The notes: generated from the letters alone by a model not told the origin. Positions 1 to 7,731 are shown, numbered from the stretch's first letter. The stretch is DNA of 10,534 nucleotides from CAYXVU01 sp964468725 (GCA_964468725.1 CAYXVU010000214.1:1-10534); one strand, 5' to 3'. Numbers and translations are program-made.

Positions 1-3000
1 TTGCTGCCAGTGATCGAGCAAATGGGCGGTTCCATCGAAAATACCGCCGATAAATATAAGCGCCTCGGCATTCAGATGAGCGGAGAGGCGGCGCTGGCAG
101 CGGATGCGTTGGGTGATAAGTTTGATGACTTGAAATTACAGGTCATGGCGACCGGGGTGGCGATTGGCAATGACTTAGTGCCTTCGCTTATTAAGGCGAC
201 CGAGAATCTTGGTTTTGCGTACAAAGGGGCGCTCGATCTGATCGGCGGGCTGGAAGGAATTAAGCGCATTGGCACGATTGTAGTGGATGTCCACGCGAGG
301 GGACTGGATAGCCTTTCTGCCCTACTGGGCATTCCAAATCCAGTTCGCTTGGGGCAGCAACTTGGCAAGAGCTTAATCAATCGCGGACGTGACGCGGCGA
401 TTGCGCAAAGCTGGGGCGTAGACGATGACCCGATTGCACAGAGGGTGTTAGAGAATCAAGTGCGTAATCGAAAGGACAAACCCGGTGCTGATGCAGGCGG
501 TGTATTAAGTTTATTTGAGAAGGCCAAAAAAGCGGGCGGCGGACGTGGAGGTAGAGGCAGAGGCAGTACGGAGATTGACGATAGCAAGGCGTTGCGTTCC
601 GCTCTCTTGGAACTCGAACGCGCCGATAAGCAGGCCGAATTCAACCTGATCAAAGAGCGGCTGCGCGAACAGGAAAGCGCCTTGCGAGACAGCTATCAAC
701 TGCGGATCGTAGACACGAAAACGTTCTTTGCCGAGAAGCTGCGCCTTGAGCAAGACGCCTTACGCGGCGAGCTTGAACAGAATCGGCAATCCATCGCCAT
801 TACAGAAAAAGAAGTGCGCGAGGCCGCGCAAACCAGCAACAAAGCCAAGCTTTCTGAGGTTGTCCGACTCACCACGCAGTTGAAGCGGCTACGCGGTGAA
901 CAGGCCGTAATTGAGGCGAAAATCACTGCGTTACCACAAGCGAATTTGAATGCGCAGCAGTTGGAGTTTGAGAAATTGGGCAGCGCGTGCGACAAGCTCA
1001 CGCTGGATTTGAAAGAGTTGCAGGGGGCTGAAGAGGAGGTGTTTAGCCTGAAGATCGCGCAGGAATACGGCGATGCGATCAAGCAGGCGGCACAGGCCGG
1101 GCGGCAGGATATTCTTGATCTGATCGAGACGATTACGAAATTGAAAGTGGCGCAGAATGATTTACTCTTGCCCGCCAAAGATGCTGCGGCACGGTTTGAC
1201 ATCAAGAATTCCCAACTTGCGACGCGGCAAACTGAGATTGATGCGCTCAGGAATTCAGGGGCGCTCAGTGATGTGCAAGCCGAAACCCTCAGCATTAACC
1301 TCAAGCGGCAATATCGTGATTTATTGCTCTCCGAATTGGAGATTCGGAAACAATCCCTTGAGCGGCAAAAGGCGCTGATACCGCTGAAGGCGTTGGAGTT
1401 CGACAAGGAATTGGCGGCATTGAATGCGCAAGTAGCCGGTGTGCGTGCGCTTGGTTCAGAGCTTACGAAAGCCGAATCCATCCAGCTACGATTGGCACGA
1501 CAAGGCACGCTGGATTACTCGCGGTTGAATGATGGCGTGCTGGAACTGTTGGCCTCGCAGAAGGGGTTGACAGAGACCTTTGCTGACTTCCGCACGAATC
1601 AGGTGAAGGGCGCGTTCGATTTGCTGGACGCGGGCATTGATAAAATTACGGAGAAGTTTGGCAAGGCGGGCGATGCTGTGCGGCAACTGATTAAAGACTT
1701 GGCACGTTTGGCTGTCACGAAACTGTTTGAAAAATTCTTAGGGATCAATACAGGCAGGACACAGCAAGGCGGCTTCGGCCTTCCGGCGCAGCAGAGCGGC
1801 GGCGGCATCCTCGGCTCCATCTTCGGTGGCGGTGGGAACTCAGGCGGTGGAGGCATTCTCGGTTCGATCTTCGGCGGCGGCGGAAACGCTGGCGGTGGCA
1901 TCTTCGGCGGGTTGCTGGGGCCGGGCGGGACTGCTCCGTTTGCAGGGAATTCATCAGGCGGTGGTTTGTTCGGCGGTGTGTTGGGGAGATTGCCAGGGTT
2001 GAGTGGCATCTTCGGTCGGAGTGCGGGGGCGGCGCTGCCCTCGACACGGGCGATAGGCAACATCATTCCGACCGGCCTTGATCCCGTCAGCGGTGCGCCC
2101 ATCTTCGGCGGCGGGGCCACCACAGGCGGCCTGGGCGGAGTCTCGGCGCTGAGCAGTCTGGGCGCAGGCGGGTTGTTATTAGGTGGCGGCTTGCTGGGGA
2201 AATTTGCGGGCGGCGACAGCAAGATTGGGCAGTTGCTCGGCTTTGGCGGCGGCACAGCTTTGGCAGGTGCAGCGGGCGCGGCAGGCTTGTTTGGCGGTGG
2301 GATCGCTGCTGCTCTACCTGCCTTATTTTCTAATCCCTTCACCGCCATCATCGGCGCAGGGCTGATCGGCGGTGCATTGTTGTTCAAGTTCCTCGGCGGG
2401 CGCGATCTGAAGAAGCTGCGCTCCACGATTCAGGGCGAGTATGCGGTGGATGTGAAAGATAAGAACATCCTGAAAGAAGTCAAAGAACTCGGCAAGCAGT
2501 CGTTTGGGAAGGGTTGGGATAAGAAAATGCTGGAAACGGTGCGGCTGGAACCCTCCAAAGAAATCATCGCCAACTATGCCAAAGCGACGAATCAGAAAGG
2601 CAATGGCAAGCTGCTGACCTCGACAGAACTCGGCGATCCCCTCAATGCGGCTAACCGGTTTGAGCGGCGCGCATTTGGCGGCCCTGTCCTGGCAGGTGTG
2701 CCGTACTTGGTCGGCGAGCGACGACCGGAAGTGTTCATCCCGGATCGTAGCGGGCAAATCATTCCTTCGGTGCAACAAGTTCAACAGCGCGGCAGCGGGG
2801 GCGGGAATGATCCGCGAGACGCCGCGTTACTCGGCGCGATCACGCAATTGATTGCCATGCTGGCGCGCTTTCAAGTGGTGTCGCCGGGGCAGGTGCTACA
2901 AGCGGGCGCCCGCGAACGCGGTGATGTTATCGGGCAATCTGTGCTGGGTTATCAGCGCCAGAACCCGAACTTTACGCGCCAATTCACGCAAACGCAGCAC

Positions 3001-3015
3001 GCAGGACAACTGTAA
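1..3015 (+). CDS. Phage tail tape measure protein, 3' part (5' end outside window)
   Basis: Tape measure proteins sit inside the tail tube, set its length and are released at DNA ejection. The frame is open from base 1, and the TTG there is only the window edge, so the N-terminus is missing and the true length exceeds 1004 residues. Visible parts in order: residues 1-80 carry a helical segment typical of the family (LGIQMSGEAALAADALGDKF, then a NDLVPSL stretch). Residues about 190-570 are rich in K, E, Q, L and A, as expected for a long coiled coil. Residues about 590-700 are Gly-rich. Residues about 745-800 are strongly hydrophobic. Residues 893-922 hold the conserved C-terminal motif GGPV-x-AG-x-PYLVGE-x-RPEVFIP ending SGQIIP. 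No lysozyme or peptidase domain is seen. The stop (TAA 3013-3015) shares one base with the next ATG. At roughly 0.15 nm per residue (family rule) the tail would be at least about 150 nm. The identity is very likely. Confidence 0.92.
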   Translation: MLPVIEQMGGSIENTADKYKRLGIQMSGEAALAADALGDKFDDLKLQVMATGVAIGNDLVPSLIKATENLGFAYKGALDLIGGLEGIKRIGTIVVDVHARGLDSLSALLGIPNPVRLGQQLGKSLINRGRDAAIAQSWGVDDDPIAQRVLENQVRNRKDKPGADAGGVLSLFEKAKKAGGGRGGRGRGSTEIDDSKALRSALLELERADKQAEFNLIKERLREQESALRDSYQLRIVDTKTFFAEKLRLEQDALRGELEQNRQSIAITEKEVREAAQTSNKAKLSEVVRLTTQLKRLRGEQAVIEAKITALPQANLNAQQLEFEKLGSACDKLTLDLKELQGAEEEVFSLKIAQEYGDAIKQAAQAGRQDILDLIETITKLKVAQNDLLLPAKDAAARFDIKNSQLATRQTEIDALRNSGALSDVQAETLSINLKRQYRDLLLSELEIRKQSLERQKALIPLKALEFDKELAALNAQVAGVRALGSELTKAESIQLRLARQGTLDYSRLNDGVLELLASQKGLTETFADFRTNQVKGAFDLLDAGIDKITEKFGKAGDAVRQLIKDLARLAVTKLFEKFLGINTGRTQQGGFGLPAQQSGGGILGSIFGGGGNSGGGGILGSIFGGGGNAGGGIFGGLLGPGGTAPFAGNSSGGGLFGGVLGRLPGLSGIFGRSAGAALPSTRAIGNIIPTGLDPVSGAPIFGGGATTGGLGGVSALSSLGAGGLLLGGGLLGKFAGGDSKIGQLLGFGGGTALAGAAGAAGLFGGGIAAALPALFSNPFTAIIGAGLIGGALLFKFLGGRDLKKLRSTIQGEYAVDVKDKNILKEVKELGKQSFGKGWDKKMLETVRLEPSKEIIANYAKATNQKGNGKLLTSTELGDPLNAANRFERRAFGGPVLAGVPYLVGERRPEVFIPDRSGQIIPSVQQVQQRGSGGGNDPRDAALLGAITQLIAMLARFQVVSPGQVLQAGARERGDVIGQSVLGYQRQNPNFTRQFTQTQHAGQL
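1801..1896 (+). repeat. Two 48-bp tandem repeats inside the tape measure gene
   Basis: Copies at 1801-1848 and 1849-1896 encode the same 16-residue unit, GGILGSIFGGGGNSGG, with Ala for Ser in copy two. A degenerate third start (GGIFGGLLG) follows at once. The copies differ at several third codon positions, so the duplication is not recent and the peptide is under selection. The unit lies in the Gly-rich segment between the coiled coil and the hydrophobic segment. Confidence 0.85.
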
Positions 3016-3485
3016 TGCCAACGCAATATGCCAACGATCAACTGACCTTTGAACCGCTCAATCTGTGCGGCAGCTTTGGTTTGTCGGTAGGCGTGGGTTT
3101 TCAGATGTTGAGCCATCAATACGTGGGCGGCTACCGCGAAGACCTCCGCACCGGGCCGCGCAATGGGCTGCGCAAGTACAGCTTGAAATACAACACGCTG
3201 TCGCAATCGCAGCAGGCGACGGTGAACGTGGGCAATGGCGCAGAGGTACAAAACGCGGCGGATTATTTGTGGGATTTCTATGTGCGGAAAATGAACAACA
3301 ACCGTGAGCCGTTTACGGTTCACGATCCGCGCTCCAAGCAACTCACGCTGGTCGTGTTCGCTGATGATGATTTGAGCTATGAAATGTTCGCCGCCTATTT
3401 GTACAGCACAGGCGTGAACTTGCTTGAGTGCCGCTTACCGGGCTTCACCTTGACCGACGATAGCGAGAACCCGCAGACGATTTAG
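3015..3485 (+). CDS. Minor tail-tip protein, gpM/DUF2460-like
   Basis: This is a 156-residue soluble protein without signal peptide or membrane segment. The centre has the pattern seen in lambda gpM and DUF2460 tail proteins: a GGYREDLRTGP segment (gpM has GDGYSQRAPAG), then GLRKYSLKYNTLS (gpM: NANLKTYSVTLSV). After that come a helix ending in a YLWDFY block, an F-x-V-x-DPRSK segment and a final strand set (VVFADDDLSYE, then YSTGVNLLE). In lambda the gpM protein lies at the tail tip and its gene follows the tape measure gene H and precedes L, which is exactly the position here. The ATG at 3015 overlaps the tape measure stop by one base, and AGGA at 3003-3006 is a plausible ribosome site 8 nt upstream. 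The similarity was judged by eye. A distal-tail (Dit) type protein is the main alternative. Confidence 0.6.
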   Translation: MPTQYANDQLTFEPLNLCGSFGLSVGVGFQMLSHQYVGGYREDLRTGPRNGLRKYSLKYNTLSQSQQATVNVGNGAEVQNAADYLWDFYVRKMNNNREPFTVHDPRSKQLTLVVFADDDLSYEMFAAYLYSTGVNLLECRLPGFTLTDDSENPQTI

Positions 3486-3487
3486 TT

Positions 3488-5716
3488 ATGCCGATTACCT
3501 CGTCAATGCCCAACGACAAGCTTGCCGCGCTGAAGGCGATTGCGCGCCCGATTTGTGGGGAGGTGATTCTTGCCAAATGGCCTGCGCCAGATGGCACGGT
3601 GGTCTATGTTCCGTGGGAGTATGACGATGATCCGGTTGGCGTGGCCAAGAGCTATCACGGGCTGCGCGATCAATTGCAATCCCAGTTCAGCGCCGCCTAT
3701 CCAATTCAAATTCGCATCCCCGGCGAGCGTCAGGACTTCTATCAATCCATCCTGGAAACGGCAGACATTGGCGATGACCAGGTCTCCATCGAGCTATTGA
3801 ATTTTGACGGCGAACTGACGCGGCTATGCAGCAAATACGGCTATGACGTGCAACTTGAGATTTTGTATTGGTTGCCGGAAATCGGCTGGCTGTCGAGCGA
3901 ATGGTTTGGGCAGTTGCGTGCGCCCGGCGCAGGCACGCCCGTGAGTGAGCCGCGCGTGAGTCTGACGGCAGCGATTGGCTTTCGCACGGCGCNNNNNNNN
4001 NNTATCCCGCGACGGATGAAAGGCGCGGCGCTCTGTGCGTATGTCTTTGGGGGCTTGCTCTCTAATGCTGACGATATTTTGGACGCAGGCTGTGTGTATG
4101 CTCGGCATCTCGGCGGTTTTGGAAATCTCAACGGCGCACAGCCGTACACGGATTGTGAATTGACCAAGCCTGCGTGCATCGCGCGGCAAGGCGACGATCT
4201 GAATTGGGGCGGCAGTGAGACGGTCATTGATTCGTATTTCGTCGGACAATCCAAAGGCTCGCCCGTCCTGGCGACTGTGGTCGGCAACGATTCGCGGCTG
4301 CGCGAGGCGTTTGGGGTGTTGCTGGGCGGGCCGTGGCGGATGAAGAATATCATCCCCATCGCCTATCGCCCGGAAACAAACGTCCGCAACCCCAATCAAG
4401 CGGCGCTGTCCTCGCTCGTACCGGTATCGGAGGGGCCGTTTGCCCCCGGCACGATCACGGACGTGAAGGTCAATAACCAGTACGTGAGTTGGAGCAATCT
4501 GCAAATTCGCTACGGCGAAGCGCGACAGGGCACGACCGGGTTTTCTGCCAACGTCAATAAGTACAGTCACATTGCGTTGTTTTACGCGAATATCTTCGGG
4601 AATTGGAGCAACCTGCAAGCGGGTGGCGTGAGCGCCGAATGCCTGGTCACACAAGGCTTCAATCAGACCCGCGTCTACAGCGACGAAACGACCTTTGCGC
4701 GCCAGCACACCACGAACCCCGCTTGGTGCATTCGGGAGATGTACACGAACAAACGCTGGGGCGATGGCCAAAGCCACAATCGGTTTGTGAATGCCGATTG
4801 GATTTATTGCGCGAATTGGGCCGATCAAAACATTTCGTGGACTGATCCGAGCGGCAACACGAACACGGGCAAGCGCGCCGAATTCACCTGGTTCTTGCAG
4901 TCGCGCGCGACGCAGCAGCAAATCTATGATGCCTGCTTGTGGGCAGGCTTCGGGTTGCCGTTTCAGCACGAAGGCAAAATCCGCATTCAACCGCTGGAAA
5001 AGGAGCCTGACCTGGCTGCTGTGCCTGTGTTCTCTGACCTGGAAACCGCTGAGCAACCGACGATCCTGGCCAACCCGGACGGCACAAGCTCCGTGCAGTA
5101 TTGGTGGAAAGACCCGCTGACCGAATTGCCTTACGAATTGCAGGTGAATTTCTACGACAGCGACAACGAGTTTGTGAGCCGTCCGCTGACCTTCGCGGCG
5201 CGTGCGGAGCAACTGCGCGAGTCGGCGATCTTCGGGCAATACCGCTTCCAGCAAAACCCGGAATCTATGACCGCCCTGGGCGTGACGAAGCTCGCGCAAG
5301 TGACCCGGCAGGCGTGGAAGATACTTGACCTCGGCAAGTTCGAGGAGGGAGGGCTGAAGAATAATTTGACCGTGCGCTTCAAGACCTGGTGGAAATGGTG
5401 GAAAGTCTTCAATCTGCATCGCTACAAGGTCATTAAAATTGAAAGCGCCAAATTCGATAAGCTCGATGCGTCGCGTCGCTTCTCGTATTTTCGCATTCTG
5501 AATCGGCGGCGGCTGTCTGACTTGGCGGTGGAAATCACCTGTCAGGCGTACAACCCGGATTACTACAACGCGGTGGAAAACAACCCCATTTTGACGCCGC
5601 CGAGCGCGGGCGATCCGAACCCAGGCGGCTTGGGCGGTTGGCGACCCGGCGATGTGGATATTCACGATTTGACGACGGATTTGAACGGTATCCGGTTCCA
5701 TCTGTCAGTAGCTTAA
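3488..5716 (+). CDS. Tail-tip hub protein: gpL-like Fe-S domain joined to gpJ-like core (internal N-gap)
   Basis: About 742 residues, interrupted by ten Ns at 3993-4002 but in the same frame on both sides. Residues about 85-245 follow lambda gpL: beta segments (QVSIELLNFDGELTRL), a SEWFGQLRAP segment like gpL SRWRIEQ, an IPRRMKGAALC segment like gpL FPGRIMLANTC, then cysteines 183, 202, 223 and 230. The last pair, C-x6-C, has the spacing of gpL C205/C212, which bind a [4Fe-4S] cluster. Residues about 395-510 follow the gpJ/Phage-tail_3 type hub: TNPAWCIREMYTNKRWGDG at 409-427, then a FTWFLQSRATQQQIYDACLWAGF helix region and an HEGKIRIQPLEKEP strand. The C-terminus (about 700-742) is Gly/Pro/Asp-rich and may attach fibres. 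It starts 2 nt after the upstream stop without a clear Shine-Dalgarno; M7 at 3506 is an alternative start. The gpK (NlpC/P60) and gpI genes that separate L and J in lambda are missing. Residue numbers depend on the N count. Confidence 0.75.
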   Translation: MPITSSMPNDKLAALKAIARPICGEVILAKWPAPDGTVVYVPWEYDDDPVGVAKSYHGLRDQLQSQFSAAYPIQIRIPGERQDFYQSILETADIGDDQVSIELLNFDGELTRLCSKYGYDVQLEILYWLPEIGWLSSEWFGQLRAPGAGTPVSEPRVSLTAAIGFRTAXXXXIPRRMKGAALCAYVFGGLLSNADDILDAGCVYARHLGGFGNLNGAQPYTDCELTKPACIARQGDDLNWGGSETVIDSYFVGQSKGSPVLATVVGNDSRLREAFGVLLGGPWRMKNIIPIAYRPETNVRNPNQAALSSLVPVSEGPFAPGTITDVKVNNQYVSWSNLQIRYGEARQGTTGFSANVNKYSHIALFYANIFGNWSNLQAGGVSAECLVTQGFNQTRVYSDETTFARQHTTNPAWCIREMYTNKRWGDGQSHNRFVNADWIYCANWADQNISWTDPSGNTNTGKRAEFTWFLQSRATQQQIYDACLWAGFGLPFQHEGKIRIQPLEKEPDLAAVPVFSDLETAEQPTILANPDGTSSVQYWWKDPLTELPYELQVNFYDSDNEFVSRPLTFAARAEQLRESAIFGQYRFQQNPESMTALGVTKLAQVTRQAWKILDLGKFEEGGLKNNLTVRFKTWWKWWKVFNLHRYKVIKIESAKFDKLDASRRFSYFRILNRRRLSDLAVEITCQAYNPDYYNAVENNPILTPPSAGDPNPGGLGGWRPGDVDIHDLTTDLNGIRFHLSVA
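3993..4002. other. Assembly gap (10 N) inside the hub gene
   Basis: A run of ten Ns joins two contigs. The reading frame continues across it, so the true missing length is congruent to 1 modulo 3 (10 itself would fit). The by-eye match to lambda gpL on both sides needs only a few residues here, so little is probably missing. Confidence 0.95.
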
Positions 5717-5718
5717 TT

Positions 5719-5967
5719 ATGCCCAGCAATTACGCGACAACCCAGGTGGTGATTGACAACCATAACGGCACGGTGACGGTTGTCGCCGGGGCTGCGGTGA
5801 AGGCGTGGAATGTAGACGCGGCGACGGATTTGGGAGCGGTGGCGAATACTGATTCGCAAGGTTTCATTCCAGCCGGAACGCTCAACGTCAACGTCGGCAC
5901 GAAGATTCGTTTTCGCGTCGAGAATTATCAAGGCCGCGCGGCCTTCACGGAGTTCACAACGACCTGA
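5719..5967 (+). CDS. Small beta-rich tail-region protein, function unknown
   Basis: 82 residues. The frame is open further upstream (from 5638), but the ATG at 5719 lies 2 nt after the hub stop and matches the packing of the neighbouring genes, so it is preferred. The sequence alternates short hydrophobic strands with turns: TQVVIDNHNGTVTVVAGAAVKAWN, then DLGAVANTDSQGFIPAGTLNV, then GTKIRFRVENYQGR. This suggests a single beta-sandwich of the carboxypeptidase-regulatory or Ig-like kind, which is an inference from pattern only. There is no signal peptide, no cysteine and no membrane segment. It sits between the hub and the host-contact genes and overlaps the next ATG by one base, so a role as a small tail-tip decoration or fibre adaptor is plausible but unproven. 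I do not recognise a named family. Confidence 0.6.
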   Translation: MPSNYATTQVVIDNHNGTVTVVAGAAVKAWNVDAATDLGAVANTDSQGFIPAGTLNVNVGTKIRFRVENYQGRAAFTEFTTT

Positions 5968-7187
5968 TGCCCACGATTTTGCTGAAACAATCAGGCGGAC
6001 GCAACATCGTACTGCGGGATCAAACCCGCGCGGCCTATTACCCGGCTGCGCAAACGCCTGCCGCGTCCTCGCAAGTGTGGATGCATGAGATCGGCGAAGA
6101 GATCGGCTCCGCCAAGTTGTTGGGCGTGTTTCCAGTGAATGGCACGCAAATCAACCTGCCCTTCAATCCGGCGAGTGATGCAGGCGTCGTACTGCTATTC
6201 AATCCGCTGGGGCCAGATGGCACGCCGCGCTTTTCGTCGCTCGATGACTGCAAAAAAGTGGTCGTGCCGCGCAACCGCGAAACGGTCGCTCCGACGTTAG
6301 GGCAAGTGGGCGCAGCTACAACAGAAAAGCTCACGGTAGGCGTCGAGGGGTTCACGCAGTTTGCGCGTCGTCGCAAAGTCCGCATTGCTGACAATGCAGG
6401 GATGACTGATGCGGGCGTCACGATCTTTGACTACGCGGGCAAAGAAGTCCCCAAGTTCATAGATATATTGCGAACGGCAGGGCTGGTTCCAGATTTCACC
6501 TGGAACGGCACAAGCGATCCGGCTGCCAACGGCTTCACGAAAACCGGCACGGGCGCGACGGCCAGCGCAACAGGCGGTTGGCGCATTAACACGCTCACGA
6601 CGGATGCGAAGACTTTTTACAGCAAGACAGGCTGGCCCGCCTCGCCCTTTGCGGATGGGTACACGCTGGAATTGACGCCGCCCACGATTGACGCGAGCGA
6701 TGGCGCGGCACTGCCGAATGCGTCCGTGTCGGTCACGGTGGAAGATGGGAGCAAGCGGTATGACCTCACGTTTGATGCCAGTAACGTCAAGTTGAACGGC
6801 GGCACGGCGCGGGCGCTGGGGACGAATAAAGTGCGGTTGGTGGTGGCGGCAGGCGGTGCGAATGCGGATTTGTGGATCGGGGAAACTTTGGTGGAAGACA
6901 ACACGGCAGGTCAGAGTACGACCACGAGCGGCCTCCGCTTCGGCGATCAGGCGGATGGTGATGATGCGAATGTGATTTGGAAAGCAATAGCCTACGCCTT
7001 CAGCCCCCAGCCCGTGCGGTTGGCGCAAACGATTTTTGTGAAGGTGTCGCACAGTTCGGGCGGCAGTCAGTTCGGCCCGGAATCGGCGACGTTGGAAGTG
7101 TCGTTCGCCAGTGAAGGCGGCAGTGGCGGATCGAGCGGCAGCTTTGATCCTGAGCCACGCGATGTGTACGAATATGGTTCTTTTTGA
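5967..7187 (+). CDS. Tail-tip accessory protein with FN3-like and lectin-like regions
   Basis: 406 residues, starting at an ATG that shares a base with the upstream TGA. Residues 1-105 are beta-rich. Residues about 108-165 resemble the first half of a fibronectin-III domain (APTLGQVGAATTEKLTVGVEG, then RRRKVRIADN). Residues about 174-347 look like a concanavalin/LamG-type jelly-roll: WRINTLTTDAKTFYSKTGW, GYTLELTPPTI, ASVSVTVEDGSKRYDLTFDA, then NKVRLVVAAGG with ADLWIGETLVED. Residues about 350-382 (IFVKVSHSSGGSQFGPESAT) look like the closing strands of a FN3 domain. A GGSGGSSGS linker and a short acidic/aromatic tail end the protein. FN3 and lectin folds are common in phage adhesion proteins, so binding of a host surface sugar is a reasonable inference. 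No catalytic motif, signal peptide or membrane segment is visible. The domain calls are by eye. Confidence 0.65.
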   Translation: MPTILLKQSGGRNIVLRDQTRAAYYPAAQTPAASSQVWMHEIGEEIGSAKLLGVFPVNGTQINLPFNPASDAGVVLLFNPLGPDGTPRFSSLDDCKKVVVPRNRETVAPTLGQVGAATTEKLTVGVEGFTQFARRRKVRIADNAGMTDAGVTIFDYAGKEVPKFIDILRTAGLVPDFTWNGTSDPAANGFTKTGTGATASATGGWRINTLTTDAKTFYSKTGWPASPFADGYTLELTPPTIDASDGAALPNASVSVTVEDGSKRYDLTFDASNVKLNGGTARALGTNKVRLVVAAGGANADLWIGETLVEDNTAGQSTTTSGLRFGDQADGDDANVIWKAIAYAFSPQPVRLAQTIFVKVSHSSGGSQFGPESATLEVSFASEGGSGGSSGSFDPEPRDVYEYGSF

Positions 7188-7191
7188 GGAG
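7186..7191 (+). promoter_or_regulatory. Shine-Dalgarno GAGGAG for the spike gene
   Basis: GAGGAG lies 4 nt before the ATG at 7196 and overlaps the TGA (7185-7187) of the preceding gene. It is the clearest ribosome site in the window. It favours ATG 7196 over the in-frame TTG at 7184 and places the Sec signal peptide exactly at the N-terminus. Confidence 0.75.
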
Positions 7192-7195
7192 TGAT

Positions 7196-7731
7196 ATGAG
7201 ACTGAAGAAATCGAATTGGATTGCGAATGTTTTGATCTATGCCTTACTGCTGACCTCCCTGCCGCGCCCGGCGTTCGCGGCGGCTCCGGTGGCAACCTCG
7301 TTTAGTGTGACAGCCTCGACAGTCGGCAATAAGCCGATCACCTTGCAGGGCAATGACCCCGATGGCACGCCACTGACCTTTGCGATTCTCTCTGATCCGT
7401 CGCACGGCGCGATCAGCGGCTTTAGTGCCTCGACAGGTGCCTTGATTTACACGCCTGCATTCGGATACACGGGCGCAGATTCCTTCACGTTCAAGGTGAC
7501 GAGCGGAGGGCAGGATTCCAATACCGCGACCGTCTCAATTACGGTCGCGGCGGATAAGACGCGCATCATAGATTACATGACCGATGCGGGCGGCGCGGGG
7601 CAGGTCGGCAAAGTGACGTTCGTGTTGACGGCGACCGCGACCAGCGGCGGCGGCTTGATTTCTCCGACATCGAGCGTGACAGTGCAGACAGACAACACAG
7701 GCAAGTTTGACGTCACGCTCATTCCCAGCGC
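7196..7731 (+). CDS. Spike/fibre protein, N-terminal part: Sec signal peptide plus cadherin-like (Big_9) domain; cut by N-gap
   Basis: The first 28 residues form a textbook Sec signal peptide: basic MRLKK, a hydrophobic core (about residues 8-22, including VLIYALLLTSL), then a c-region ending AFA before AAP, with cleavage expected after residue 28. Residues about 30-119 match the bacterial Ig/cadherin-like Big_9 pattern: GNDPDGTPLTF with the acidic loop, SDPSHGAISG, IYTPAFGYTGADSFTFKVT and a final TATVSITV strand. Residues about 120-178 start another beta domain (GKVTFVLTATATSGG, then TDNTGKFDVTLIPS) that stops at the Ns and appears to finish after them. A 20-residue tail read in this frame beyond the gap is an artefact of the wrong gap length. 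A Sec signal is unusual for a virion tail protein, so an exported host-type protein next to the phage genes is the alternative, although the C-terminal half is clearly fibre-like. Confidence 0.75.

Noticed and set aside
696..1508. 270-codon minus-strand frame, Ser/Cys-rich
   Set aside because: It is the antisense of the tape measure coiled coil and has no sensible protein features.
1599..2426. 275-codon minus-strand frame, Pro-rich
   Set aside because: It is the antisense of the Gly-rich tape measure segment; Gly codons read backwards give Pro.
3824..5701. 625-codon open frame on the minus strand
   Set aside because: It lies wholly antisense to the hub gene, is rich in R, A, V and L as expected for a shadow frame, shows no domain, and the plus strand has clear family motifs.
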